Below, in pieces: positions 37,693-46,303 of a stretch of DNA of 64,000 bases. Both the position numbers and the translations under genes were made by a program. Location: contig BNCN01000014.1 in the NCBI GenBank assembly GCA_014656495.1, positions 166,362 to 230,361 on the forward strand, given 5' to 3'. This stretch comes from Comamonas sp. KCTC 72670 (lineage in GTDB: Bacteria; Myxococcota; Myxococcia; Myxococcales; Myxococcaceae). The notes under the pieces were generated by a model. It saw only the letters and a program-made list of their open reading frames with translations. It had not been told where the DNA came from and did no database searches. Numbering within the stretch: position 1 is the stretch's first letter; each line of letters starts with the position of its first letter.

Positions 37693-39303
37693 TCAGAGGT
37701 TGAGCCGAAGCCCCGCGCCCAACTGGAACGTCGGCGCGGGGACGTTGAAGGCCGGAATCGGCTGCCCGTCCACGACAAGTCCCTCCGGCACATCGAAGCC
37801 GAGCCGGAACTCGCCGCCCCGCCGGCCGTAGCTCATGGAGCCATACGCCTCCACCGTGAGGTACGTGAGCGCCCGGTGGATCACATTGAGCCGCGTGGTG
37901 AAGGAGCGGTCCGACAGGTTCCCCAGCGTGAAGAGATTGAAGGACGTCCGCTCCAGGGAACCGGGCCGGTCGAGGAAGACGTACGCGGCGCCGTAATGCC
38001 GCCCCAGGTAGAGCGGATTGAAGGCGTCTTTCAGGAGGAGGTACGGGTACCCGAACGAGCTCGTGTAGCCCGTCGAGTTGTAGAAGTACTCCACCCCCAG
38101 CACCGCCAGGTCATTGTCTCCGTAGGAGAAGCTGTACGTCGCGCCGGCCGTCACCTGCGGCGTGAGGCCCTCGGGCACGTACGACTCGACCTGCACGCTG
38201 CCCTGCGCGATGTCCTCGAGCGTCGTCCCCGCCGGGATGCGGTACAGCGGCCGGTCCGTGCGCTTCTTCAGCGCCACCTCGCTGTAGATGTCCAGCGGCC
38301 CCAGCGGCGAGGACACGTCGAGCCCGAAGCGAGGCCGGCGGCCATTCTGCGCCACCGCGCTGGCCCCGAACTCCGCGGGCCCCAGCAGGACCTCCGCCCG
38401 CAGGGCGCCGCCCAGGCGGCCCAGCCGGTTGACCGGGTTGTTGCCACCGGCCTGGGACGTGGGGCTGCCGCTCGGGTCGGTGACCGCGCCCACGTCGGTG
38501 CCCAGGTCATCCATCACCACGACGCCGTAGAGGTTCCAGCCCTTGGACTCCCACGGCAGGTGCATCTTCACCATCGACACACCGGTGCGCAGGTCCACGA
38601 AGGCCAGCGGATCCCGCCGCTGCGGCGACAGGAAGTCCGTCGGGTTCCAGATCTGCCCGGTGCCCCACTTCACGTGCTGCTTGCCCACGGTGAAGAACAG
38701 CGTGCGCGCGATGTCGAACCGCAGCCAGGCCTGATCCAACAGCACGCGGGGATTCGACAGGGCATTGGGCGCCGTGCCCGGCGGCTGGGCGGGGTCGTAG
38801 CTCAACCGGCCGACGATGTAGCCGCGCAGCCGGTCGGAGGGACGCGCGTCGAAGAAGCCGTCCACCAGCGTGGGCGCGGAGAACGACGTGTTGCGCAGCG
38901 GGGTGTTCTCGCTCCCCGCCATGAAGCCGCGCACGTAGAACTGGCCGCCAATCTTCAGCGGATCATCCAGCACCTCCTCGGTGTCGAAGGCGCTGCGCGA
39001 GGCGGGCCCGTTCAGCACGTCCGCGTCCCGGTCGTCACCGGTGTTCGAATCCGACAGCGTCGGTTGCCGCTCGGTGGGGTCGGTGGAGGCCGGGCGGGCC
39101 TCCGCGCCGTCCCCCCCGAAGAGGGCGTCGTCGTCTCGCTCGGCGGCGTCCTCGCTGGACGTCGCCGGCGCCGCGGCGGGCGCCTCCTCCTGGCCGCCGA
39201 AGAGGGCGTCCTCGTCGGGCCGGTCCTCGGATTGGGCCAGCGCGGGCGCACCCGTGAGGGCCGCGGTCAGCGCCGCGGCCAGCGTCAACGTGCGGGAGGT
39301 CAT
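37693..39303 (-). CDS. Outer-membrane beta-barrel protein of the ABC/LolA operon
   Basis: 536 residues, ATG at 39303 overlapping the upstream stop as ATGA. The signal peptide is LTGAPALAQ. A ~100-residue acidic Ala-rich region carries DEDALFGG and DDDALFGG. The rest looks like a 16-18-stranded porin (GGQFYVRGFMAG; LRGYIVGRLSYDP; LFFTVGKQHVKWGTG) and ends LGAGLRLNL, a plausible barrel C-terminus. The layout recalls DUF1302-type porins. As last gene of an operon with a LolCDE-like pump and a LolA-like carrier, it is a candidate outer-membrane exit or acceptor. Confidence 0.7.
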   Translation of the reverse strand: MTSRTLTLAAALTAALTGAPALAQSEDRPDEDALFGGQEEAPAAAPATSSEDAAERDDDALFGGDGAEARPASTDPTERQPTLSDSNTGDDRDADVLNGPASRSAFDTEEVLDDPLKIGGQFYVRGFMAGSENTPLRNTSFSAPTLVDGFFDARPSDRLRGYIVGRLSYDPAQPPGTAPNALSNPRVLLDQAWLRFDIARTLFFTVGKQHVKWGTGQIWNPTDFLSPQRRDPLAFVDLRTGVSMVKMHLPWESKGWNLYGVVVMDDLGTDVGAVTDPSGSPTSQAGGNNPVNRLGRLGGALRAEVLLGPAEFGASAVAQNGRRPRFGLDVSSPLGPLDIYSEVALKKRTDRPLYRIPAGTTLEDIAQGSVQVESYVPEGLTPQVTAGATYSFSYGDNDLAVLGVEYFYNSTGYTSSFGYPYLLLKDAFNPLYLGRHYGAAYVFLDRPGSLERTSFNLFTLGNLSDRSFTTRLNVIHRALTYLTVEAYGSMSYGRRGGEFRLGFDVPEGLVVDGQPIPAFNVPAPTFQLGAGLRLNL

Positions 39304-40082
39304 CGGCTCTTGCTCTCGAGCCACGCCTTGGTGAAGAGGTTGGCCTCCAGCGGGCGCAGGTCCACCGTCTTGATGAGGATGGTGGTGGAGTTGCCCTTCT
39401 CGACCTCGTCGTAGATGCGCATCTCCTCGGGCACCCAGACGTTGTCCTTCTTGGACTCGCTGAACATCTTCTTCCAGCGGGGGTAGAGCGCGGTGCGCAT
39501 CTTCCGGCCGGAGAGGGCGTACTCCTCCTGCTTGAGGATGTTGCCGGACTCCTTGTCCACCCAGAGCTTGAGGACGGGGTAGGCCACGTCCACGTTCGGC
39601 TTGACCTTCAGGTTCAGCACGTGGGCCGTGTACTTGCCCAGCTTCGCCTCACCCTCGTAGGAGGGGTCGAACTCCTCGGCCAGCCGCGACTCGTCGAAGT
39701 CCGCGCGGCGGCTGTCGGTGCCGGCGATGCGCTCGCGCTCCGTGCGGCGCTCCCAGCGGCCCACGTTGGGGTCGTAGTTCCAGAGGTTCTTGTCCAGCCG
39801 CAGGTAGCCCTTGCCCGCCTCTGCCTTGGGCTTGGTGAAGAGCATCATCAGCTTGTCATCCGCGTCGCGGCGGTAGACGACCAGCTCGTAGACGAGGTCC
39901 GCCTTCCCCTTCTCCTTCTGCTCCAGGTAGACCATCGCCTTGTAGTCGCCGCCGTTGCGCTGGCGGTCGTCGATGGTGGCCAGGAGCTTCACCTGCTCGG
40001 CCTGCTCCATGGCCAGGGCGGCCGGCGCGGACAGCAGCGCCACGGCCAGGGCCGCGGCGGACAGCATGTTCATGAGGCGCAT
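39300..40082 (-). CDS. LolA-like periplasmic lipoprotein-sorting protein
   Basis: 260 residues with signal peptide (ALLSAPAALA). The mature protein matches the 'outer membrane lipoprotein-sorting protein' (LolA-like) fold: LVYELVVYRRDADDKLMMLF, LDKNLWNYDPNVGRWER, VLKLWVDKESGNILKQEEY, all half-barrel strands. It would carry a hydrophobic cargo across the periplasm. It starts 4 bp after the second permease gene. Confidence 0.82.
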   Translation of the reverse strand: MRLMNMLSAAALAVALLSAPAALAMEQAEQVKLLATIDDRQRNGGDYKAMVYLEQKEKGKADLVYELVVYRRDADDKLMMLFTKPKAEAGKGYLRLDKNLWNYDPNVGRWERRTERERIAGTDSRRADFDESRLAEEFDPSYEGEAKLGKYTAHVLNLKVKPNVDVAYPVLKLWVDKESGNILKQEEYALSGRKMRTALYPRWKKMFSESKKDNVWVPEEMRIYDEVEKGNSTTILIKTVDLRPLEANLFTKAWLESKSR

Positions 40083-40086
40083 GTGT

Positions 40087-41388
40087 TCACCCGATGTGGT
40101 GCATCGCCGTCACCGGCTTGAGCCGCGCGGCGAGGAAGGAGGGGATGAGGGAGATGGCGGTGGTGCACGCGGTGATGAAGGCCATGGCTCCCACGATGGA
40201 CGCGGGGTTCACGGCCAGATTCAACGTGTCCGACATGATGAAGATGGCGACGGCCTCCGGGACGTTCACCGCCAGGGCGTTGATGCCCATGCACAGCGCG
40301 AGCCCGAGGGTCGCGCCCGTCAGCGTGCCCAGCACGCCGAGCAGCATGGCCTCGAAGACGAACATCAGCAGCACGCGGGTGCGCTGCATGCCAATGGCCC
40401 GCAGGGTGCCAATCTCCCGGGTGCGCTCCCGGATGGCGATCCACAGCGTGTTCATGATGCCCACGCCGATGATGACCATCAGCACGAAGATGAGCACGCC
40501 CGTGAGGCTGTTGAGGGCGGTGAGCGTCCAGGTGATGAAGGAGATTTCGTCCTCCCAGTTGGTGATGTCCAGCCGCTGGCCCGTCCACGCCTCGCGGTTG
40601 ACCGTCTCGAACTTCATGAAGAACGCGCGCGGGTCGTGCTCCATCACGGTGTGGCCCGCGTCCGTCAGCGTCTGACGCAGGCGCGCCTGCACCGTGGGCA
40701 CCTGCTGGATGTCCTTCAGGTAGAGCATCAGCGCGCCCGCGGTGTCGCTCTTGAACTGGTAGAGCGCGCGCAGCGTGTCCGACGGGACGAAGATGCCGAA
40801 GTCGCTCAGCATGCCCATGTCCGCGGCGATGGCCACCACGCGCACGTCCACGGTGTTGCTGGTGCCGCGCATCGTCTGCGCGGCCAGCGTCACGGACTCG
40901 CCCACCTGGACGTTGAGCCGCTTGGCCTGCTTCTCGAAGAGCAGCACCGTGTCGGGCTCGCCCAGGCCGTCCAGCGCTCCCGCGCGCACCTGCAGCACCT
41001 TGCGCAGGCCGGGCTCGGCCTGGATGTCGATGCCGCCCACGCCCACCTGGATGGAGCCCGTCTCGCTCACCACCTTGAGCCAGCCCCGGCCGCGCTGGAC
41101 GGCGAAGTCCAGCTCCGGCACGTCCTTGCGAATCTGCTCCAGGATGGCCGGATAGGCCGTGACGACGGGCGCCGCCTGGCCCGCCGTCACCTTGTAGAAG
41201 CCGGCCACGTTGACGTGCCCGGTGGACAGCGTGGTGGCGGAGCGGAGCATCGTCTCCTTCATCCCCGTGGACAGGCCCATGAGGATGACGAGCAGCGTGG
41301 TGACGCCCGCGATGGCACCGCCCAGCAGCAGCGTGCGCCGGCGGTGGGTACCGAGGTTTCGGAATGCGATGAGGAAGAGCTGGAGCAT
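40087..41388 (-). CDS. FtsX/LolCE-type ABC transporter permease (short)
   Basis: 433 residues. It follows the MacB/LolCE topology: one membrane helix at the N-terminus (LLLGGAIAGVTTLLVILMG), a ~230-residue periplasmic domain, then three helices (LTGVLIFVLMVIIGVGIM; VLLMFVFEAMLLGVLGTL; IVGAMAFITACTTAISL). The coupling motif RTREIGTLRAIGMQRTRV is intact. It probably pairs with the larger permease as a heterodimer, like LolC/LolE. The intergenic gap to the larger permease gene is 4 bp. Confidence 0.88.
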   Translation of the reverse strand: MLQLFLIAFRNLGTHRRRTLLLGGAIAGVTTLLVILMGLSTGMKETMLRSATTLSTGHVNVAGFYKVTAGQAAPVVTAYPAILEQIRKDVPELDFAVQRGRGWLKVVSETGSIQVGVGGIDIQAEPGLRKVLQVRAGALDGLGEPDTVLLFEKQAKRLNVQVGESVTLAAQTMRGTSNTVDVRVVAIAADMGMLSDFGIFVPSDTLRALYQFKSDTAGALMLYLKDIQQVPTVQARLRQTLTDAGHTVMEHDPRAFFMKFETVNREAWTGQRLDITNWEDEISFITWTLTALNSLTGVLIFVLMVIIGVGIMNTLWIAIRERTREIGTLRAIGMQRTRVLLMFVFEAMLLGVLGTLTGATLGLALCMGINALAVNVPEAVAIFIMSDTLNLAVNPASIVGAMAFITACTTAISLIPSFLAARLKPVTAMHHIG

Positions 41389-41392
41389 GTTC

Positions 41393-43501
41393 TCACTCGT
41401 CCGTCTGCATCGCCTGGAGGGGCGAGACCCGGGTCGCGAGGAACGCGGGATAGAGGGTGGAGATGGCGGAGACGCCCAGGACGATCACGAACGCCGCCAC
41501 CAGGTTGCTGGCGCTCAGCGAGGGGAACAGCCGGGGGCCGGAGAAGAAGAAGTAGAGCGCTTCGTTGCCGGCGGGGATGCCGGTGCTGTGGAGCCAGGCC
41601 ATGAAGCCGCTGCCCACCAGGGAGCCCGCGGCGCCGAACACGAGCCCCAGCACCAGCGTCTCCACCAGCACCATGCCCAGCACGAACGAGCGCTGGGCGC
41701 CGATGGCCCGCATGGTTCCCACCTCGCGCACGCGCTGCAGGGTGGCCATCATCATGGCGTTGTTGATGATGACCAGCGCCACCACGAAGATGATGAAGAC
41801 GGCGAAGTAGAGCACCAGCTTCCCGAGCAGCACGAACTGGCCGATGATGCCCGCCGCCTCCTGCCAGGACACCACGCGCAGCTTCAGGCCCGCGTCCTTC
41901 GCGGCCTGCCGCAGCTCCGCCATCGTCTGTTCCAACTGCTCCGGGTCCTTGAGCATCACCGCCGCGCTCAGGGCCACGCCCTGCTCAATCTCCTGCTGGC
42001 TGTACACGCGCTGGAGCAGGTCGTCGCGCTTGAGGGTCTCCTCGGCGCCGAGGAACGCGGCCCGGTCGTCGATGTCCGTGGACGCGGCCTCCGCCACCAG
42101 GACGCCGCTGTCCTCGCCGAAGAGGGCCTCCTCCGCCTGCTCCCGGTTCAGGGCCGTCAGGCCGCTCTGCTTCTGGATGGCCGCCAGCTCCGCCTTCTTG
42201 TCCGCGGTGAGGTAGCCGTACAGGTCGCGGAAGGACATCAAGTCCATCAGGCTCAGCGCGCCGGCCATGGCGGACTTCTCCAGGCCCTTGAACTGGTAGG
42301 TGCCGTAGACCTTCACGTTGGCGCTCTGCATGTAGCCGGTGCGGGTGAAGGCGGTGATGGTGAGGGTGTCACCCATCCGCAGGCGGTACAGCTCCAGCAG
42401 GGGCGCCAGCTCCGCGTAGAACTGCGCGTAGCGGGTGTCGAAGTTGTCATCGTCCAGGGTGAAGAACCGGGTGAGCAGCGGCTCCAGCCCGGCCTCCTGC
42501 GTGCCCAGCAGCTTCTGCAGCCGCGACACCATCTCCCGCGTCTTCAAGGGGTCCAGCTGGAAGATGATCTCGCGCGTCTGCGTCTGGTTCTCCTTCACCC
42601 AGCGCTGCAGCTCCGGGTCGGTGGCGATGGTCTTCTGGTTGAGCTCCCGCTGCTGCTTGATGTGGTCCATGCGGAGCGCGGACTTCAGCTTCAGGAACTC
42701 CTCGTAGAAGAGCTTGGACAGCAGCATGCCGCGCTGTCCGGTGGGCACCGCCTGGCCGTCCACGATCTCCATCCGGTCGAAGGTGCGCTGGAAGGCGTCC
42801 AGGTCCGTGCCGGCGTAGCGAAGCTCCAGCATGTCGCCGTCCGGAATCTGCGGCGCGATGCGGTTCTCCAAGAGCTCCAGCGCGCCGTACGGGTCCTGCT
42901 CGAAGGTGTCCCAGAACGCGTCCGTGCGCGCGCGGGCCAGGGCCTCCACCTCGGCGGGGTCCTTGTTGGCGCCGCCGCCCAGCTCCTGCTCGCTCTTGGC
43001 CGTCTGCGCGGCCATCAGCTCCACCATCTGCCGCACGTGGCCCTTCACGCTGTCGATGTTCTCGCGCAGCGCGGGCGTCTCGCCGGCGTCGTCCCGCGTC
43101 TTGTACAGCTCGCGCAGGCGCGACAGCGTCAGGTCCACCGTGTTGCCCGAGGTGATGATGGCGCTGCTGGTGCCCAGGGGCACCACGGTCCGCACGTTGG
43201 GGTGCTTCTCCAGGAAGGGCTTGAGCTGGCTGAAATCGTCCAGCGCCGCCAGGTCCGGCTCGCCGCTCATGCTGCCGTAGAGCGCCAGCGGGTCCTTCGA
43301 GTCATCCGAGTAGACCTGGATGTGCCCGGCGATGCTGCCGATGATGCTGCGGCTCATCGCGCTGTCCATGCTGTCCATCAGCGCGCCACCCACCACGACG
43401 AGCAGGGTGCCGAAGAAGATGATGCCGCCGATGAGCAGGTTGATCTTGCTGGTGAACAGGTTGCGGAAGGCCACCTGCAGCAGCAGACGGAAGTGCCCCA
43501 T
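41393..43501 (-). CDS. FtsX/LolCE-type ABC transporter permease (long)
   Basis: 702 residues, far longer than LolC/E (~400). TM1 is LIGGIIFFGTLLVVVGGAL. The three C-terminal helices follow LVLYFAVFIIFVVALVIIN, with the coupling sequence RVREVGTMRAIGAQRSFV. Between them is a periplasmic domain of roughly 480 residues, with a charged helical insertion (LQRWVKENQTQTREIIFQLD) before the usual beta part (GDTLTITAFTRTGYMQSANV). The extra domain could contact cargo or the LolA-like protein. It starts one base after the ATPase stop codon region. Confidence 0.88.
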   Translation of the reverse strand: MGHFRLLLQVAFRNLFTSKINLLIGGIIFFGTLLVVVGGALMDSMDSAMSRSIIGSIAGHIQVYSDDSKDPLALYGSMSGEPDLAALDDFSQLKPFLEKHPNVRTVVPLGTSSAIITSGNTVDLTLSRLRELYKTRDDAGETPALRENIDSVKGHVRQMVELMAAQTAKSEQELGGGANKDPAEVEALARARTDAFWDTFEQDPYGALELLENRIAPQIPDGDMLELRYAGTDLDAFQRTFDRMEIVDGQAVPTGQRGMLLSKLFYEEFLKLKSALRMDHIKQQRELNQKTIATDPELQRWVKENQTQTREIIFQLDPLKTREMVSRLQKLLGTQEAGLEPLLTRFFTLDDDNFDTRYAQFYAELAPLLELYRLRMGDTLTITAFTRTGYMQSANVKVYGTYQFKGLEKSAMAGALSLMDLMSFRDLYGYLTADKKAELAAIQKQSGLTALNREQAEEALFGEDSGVLVAEAASTDIDDRAAFLGAEETLKRDDLLQRVYSQQEIEQGVALSAAVMLKDPEQLEQTMAELRQAAKDAGLKLRVVSWQEAAGIIGQFVLLGKLVLYFAVFIIFVVALVIINNAMMMATLQRVREVGTMRAIGAQRSFVLGMVLVETLVLGLVFGAAGSLVGSGFMAWLHSTGIPAGNEALYFFFSGPRLFPSLSASNLVAAFVIVLGVSAISTLYPAFLATRVSPLQAMQTDE

Positions 43502-43502
43502 G

Positions 43503-44246
43503 TCAGTGGCCCCCAGACGCCATGGCGCGGCTGGCCTCGGCGGCGCTGATGCGGTCCAGGAACTTGCCGTCCGCCAGGCGCACCACCGCGTTGGCGTGGC
43601 TCATCACCTTCGCGTCGTGCGTGGAGAAGATGAAGGTGGTGCCCTCCTTCTGGTTGAGCTCCTTCATCAGGTCGATGATGTTCTGGCCCGTCACCGAGTC
43701 GAGGTTTGCGGTGGGCTCGTCCGCGAGCACCAGCTGCGGCCGCGTGACGAGCGCGCGCGCCACGGCCACGCGCTGCCGCTGGCCACCGGACAGCTCGTTG
43801 GGGCGGTGCTTCGCGTGGCTGGCCAGGCCCACCTGCTCCAGGAGCTGCATCACCCGCTCGCGGCGCTGGGCCTTGTCCAGCTTGCGCTGGAGCAGCAGGG
43901 GGAACTCCACGTTCTGGAAGACGCTCAGCACCTGCACCAGGTTGAAGCTCTGGAAGATGAAGCCAATGGTGTGCAGGCGCAGGTGGGTGAGCTGGCGCTC
44001 CGTCAGCTGCTTGGTGTCCTGGCCGGCCACCCGGACCACGCCGCCCGTGGCGGTGTCCACGCAGCCGATGAGGTTGAGCAGCGTCGTCTTGCCACTGCCG
44101 GACGGCCCCGCGATGGAGATGAACTCACCGGCATGGACCTCCAGGTCCACCCCGCGCAGCGCCGGGACGACCACCTTGCCCAGGGTGTAGTCCTTGGTCA
44201 CGTTCGCGATGGAGACGATGGGAGACTGCGGGGTGGCGGGATTCAT
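43503..44246 (-). CDS. LolD/MacB-type ABC transporter ATPase
   Basis: 247 residues, ATG at 44246 with AAGGA upstream, overlapping the regulator stop (ATGA). Walker A is GPSGSGKTT, the Q-loop FIFQSFNLV, signature LSGGQRQRVAVARAL, Walker B LVLADEPTANLD and the H-loop STHD. The LolD/MacB-type sequence around SFNLVQVLSVFQNVEFPL is preserved. It powers the two permeases by mechanotransmission rather than import. Confidence 0.93.
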   Translation of the reverse strand: MNPATPQSPIVSIANVTKDYTLGKVVVPALRGVDLEVHAGEFISIAGPSGSGKTTLLNLIGCVDTATGGVVRVAGQDTKQLTERQLTHLRLHTIGFIFQSFNLVQVLSVFQNVEFPLLLQRKLDKAQRRERVMQLLEQVGLASHAKHRPNELSGGQRQRVAVARALVTRPQLVLADEPTANLDSVTGQNIIDLMKELNQKEGTTFIFSTHDAKVMSHANAVVRLADGKFLDRISAAEASRAMASGGH

Positions 44247-44749
44247 GCGGTTCGTCCTTTCGAAGTCTTGGAGGTCCTGGCGGGGCGAGAGGGACGCGGG
44301 GTCTGCGCCGCGCGCCACCGATGGGCGATGCCGGCGAGTTCTGTCAGGTAGAAAGCACAGAAGTCAGACGCGTCGCGTAAATTTTGATTTCCAGAGAGAT
44401 GAGGCGCCTCGAGGGCCGCGCCCAGGATGCGGGCGAAGGACTTCAGCCCGTCCTCCGCGGCCCGAAGGCTGCCTTCCCATCCCTCGGAGTGAATGACGTA
44501 GTAGTGCTGGCGGTCCCCGGGAACGCTGGTGGGTTCCACGAGGCCCATGTCGGCGCATTCACGGAGGTTGGTGGACACCGACGCCGCACTCACATTGAGC
44601 AGCGTGGCGATGCGCTTGTTCGACAGGGGTTTGCCCGCAAGCATCAGCAGCGCGTAGATGCGCCCGCTGATGCGCGTTCCCCCTCGCCGCTCGAAGTACT
44701 GCCCCATCGATTCGATGAAGCGGCGCTCGGCGGCCTCCAGTTCCACCAT
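44243..44749 (-). CDS. GbsR/MarR-family transcriptional regulator
   Basis: 168 residues from ATG 44749 (a TTG four codons upstream is possible). A winged helix-turn-helix (ISGRIYALLMLAGKPLSNKRIATLLNVSAASVSTNLREC; recognition helix ASVSTNLRECADMGL) fits the GbsR subgroup, with a helical C-terminus (RAAEDGLKSFARILGAAL) for dimerisation and a Ser/Arg-rich tail. It heads the operon and overlaps the ATPase gene by 4 nt, so it probably autoregulates through the palindrome at its promoter. The signal is unknown. Confidence 0.85.
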   Translation of the reverse strand: MVELEAAERRFIESMGQYFERRGGTRISGRIYALLMLAGKPLSNKRIATLLNVSAASVSTNLRECADMGLVEPTSVPGDRQHYYVIHSEGWEGSLRAAEDGLKSFARILGAALEAPHLSGNQNLRDASDFCAFYLTELAGIAHRWRAAQTPRPSRPARTSKTSKGRTA

Positions 44750-44818
44750 GCCTGTCCCCAAGCCACACCGGCCGGGCGCCCCATCGCGGAGCCGCTGGCA
44801 GCCTGGTGAGCGGGCAGG

Positions 44819-44854
44819 TTTTTAAGTGGCGGACATCGTTCAGTCAATACTGAA
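44819..44854 (-). promoter_or_regulatory. Promoter and palindromic operator of the GbsR/ABC operon
   Basis: On the minus strand TTGACT (44847-44842) is followed after 17 bp by TAAAAA (44824-44819), a good sigma70-type pair. The palindrome TTCAGT-CAAT-ACTGAA (44839-44854) overlaps the -35 box. It is placed for repression by the encoded GbsR-type regulator. Confidence 0.65.
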
Positions 44855-44910
44855 TGGACTGTACGCCGAGGCGGCGCGGCGGACCCGGGGGGCGCCGCGT
44901 GCCAAGGCGC

Positions 44911-44942
44911 AGGGCCCGCAGCCGGGTGCGGCTGCGGGCCCT
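44911..44942 (-). terminator. Strong hairpin downstream of the 210-aa exported protein gene
   Basis: A perfect 13-bp stem, arms 44911-44923 and 44930-44942 with a 6-nt loop, lies 50 bp past the stop of the minus-strand gene ending at 44992. It insulates the GbsR operon promoter. No U tract. Confidence 0.6.
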
Positions 44943-44991
44943 GGAATCCCCATCATGGGGGGCAGGTCTGTCATGGGATGTGACGCTTCAC

Positions 44992-45624
44992 CTAGAACGT
45001 GTCGGGCGAGGTGCTGGAGCCCGTGTCCGGGTTCAGCGTGCCGCTCTCGTGGCCCGCGCCGCCGGTGCCGTCATCGTTCTTGTGGGTGTCCAGCCCGGAG
45101 CCGCCCATGTTGTTGTCCTGGTTGATGGACGAGTCCGGCGTGAGCGCCTCGTCACCCGCGCCGCCCGTGCCGGAGAGCGAGATGCTCTTGGCGACGTTCT
45201 TGGTGTCCTTCACCTCGTAGCTGGCGCGAATCTCCTGGCCGGGACGCAGGTCCTTGGCCTTCTTCAGCGCCGGGTCGCTGAAGGTGGTGCCGCGGTCGAT
45301 CTCGAGCGGGACCACCGCGCCCTGCATGTCGACGAAGATCTTGTCACTCTCCGCCTTCACGACGCGGCCGTTGAGCTCCTTCTGGCCCATGGCGGCGTGT
45401 TGGCCCATGGTGCCGGAGCCGCCCAGGCCGGGCTCGTTCTCACTGGGGACGGTGCTCTCGCTCTGCACCGTGGTGGTGGTGTCCCGCTGGATTTCCGTGG
45501 TGCCCACCTGGCCCGAGCCGCCCTGGGCCGAGGTGTCCTTCGGCTTGTTCTCATCGTTGTTGGCCAGTGCAGCACCGGAACCGAGCATGGCGATGGTCGC
45601 GAAGACGCCGACGAGCTTCTTCAT
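44992..45624 (-). CDS. Exported Gly/Ser/Thr-rich protein with a small OB-like domain
   Basis: 210 residues, ATG 7 nt after AGGAGA. The signal peptide ends GSGAALA. Flexible GGSG/Thr-rich segments flank a central ~65-residue domain (LNGRVVKAESDKIFVDMQG, then LRPGQEIRASYEVKDTKNV) that looks like DUF5666-type OB folds. The tail repeats TGGAG/GGSG. No enzymatic motif. Function unknown; periplasmic or secreted. Confidence 0.65.
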   Translation of the reverse strand: MKKLVGVFATIAMLGSGAALANNDENKPKDTSAQGGSGQVGTTEIQRDTTTTVQSESTVPSENEPGLGGSGTMGQHAAMGQKELNGRVVKAESDKIFVDMQGAVVPLEIDRGTTFSDPALKKAKDLRPGQEIRASYEVKDTKNVAKSISLSGTGGAGDEALTPDSSINQDNNMGGSGLDTHKNDDGTGGAGHESGTLNPDTGSSTSPDTF

Positions 45625-45889
45625 GGGATTTCTCCTGTGGCTGTTGTGAGTGGGCGAGGCGGCGATGGCCCCTCGTTGGAGAAAACCTAGGTGCGCTCGC
45701 GGAAGCGGACAGGGCTTGCTCACCCCCCTGCTGGGATGCCCGTTCGCTCTGCTGCCGGTGGTTCGTGGACTGCGCACGTCGAGCGGAGAGGGGAGCGCCT
45801 TGAAGGAGGCCGGCGATTTCCCGTACCGTCAGGGCCCCAGTGCCCACCTGCCAGCCCGGCGGGGGGCCCGACAGGAGACCGTCTCCGAA
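45625..45889. promoter_or_regulatory. Divergent intergenic region at the left edge of the T3SS cluster
   Basis: 265 bp between the exported-protein gene (minus) and the first small T3SS-side gene (plus). In-frame codons upstream of 45890 on the plus strand exist, but they show no ribosome binding site with an ATG. The region must hold both promoters; none was confidently identified. Confidence 0.3.
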
Positions 45890-46165
45890 ATGCCTCCCAC
45901 CGCCAAGCCGTCCCCGACCGCGCAGGACCTCCCCGCGCCCTCGTTTCCCGCCATCGAGTCGCTGCTCGAGGCGGCCTCCGTGGAAGAGGTCCGCGGCTTC
46001 TTCGATTCGGTGAAGACGGGACTCACCGACCTCAAGGGCCCCAAGGTGGAGCAGGGCAAGAAGGCCCAGGCCGCCATTGGCCGCGCCGAGGAGCTCCTGG
46101 GCCTGCTGGTGGAGACCCGCGAGCGGCTGATCGCCGAGTCGAAGGGCGGCAAGGGCCGGAAATGA
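45890..46165 (+). CDS. Small helical protein at start of T3SS cluster
   Basis: 91 residues from ATG 45890, 11 nt after AGGAGA. After a Pro-rich head it is almost all helix: FPAIESLLEAASVEEVRGFF, then KKAQAAIGRAEELLGLLVET. The size and helicity would suit a T3SS chaperone or small regulator, but no family is recognised and its membership of the cluster rests on orientation and position only. Confidence 0.5.
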   Translation: MPPTAKPSPTAQDLPAPSFPAIESLLEAASVEEVRGFFDSVKTGLTDLKGPKVEQGKKAQAAIGRAEELLGLLVETRERLIAESKGGKGRK

Positions 46166-46303
46166 CGGTGGTTTTGCCGTGGGGCGTCCTTTTTTTCCGG
46201 GGATAGGCAACCGGCGGCGCCCCCCGGCGATAATGCAAGTGAGAGCATCCTGAGCATCGAAGATCTCTGACTTTTCCGCTGGAAGCAGCGCCTGGAGGAA
46301 GCA
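46166..46303 (+). promoter_or_regulatory. Probable T3SS promoter region
   Basis: 138 bp upstream of the Gly-rich gene. It contains a seven-T run near 46190 and, near 46226, the octamer GGCGATAA. That octamer resembles a sigma28/FliA -10 box (GCCGATAA), although no TAAA sits 15 bp upstream. A FliA-like sigma factor is encoded 1.5 kb downstream. The assignment is tentative. Confidence 0.25.

Noticed and set aside
46220..46240. FliA-type promoter (GGCGATAA) ahead of the T3SS genes
   Set aside because: The matching TAAA element at the right spacing is absent, so it is kept only as a weak possibility.
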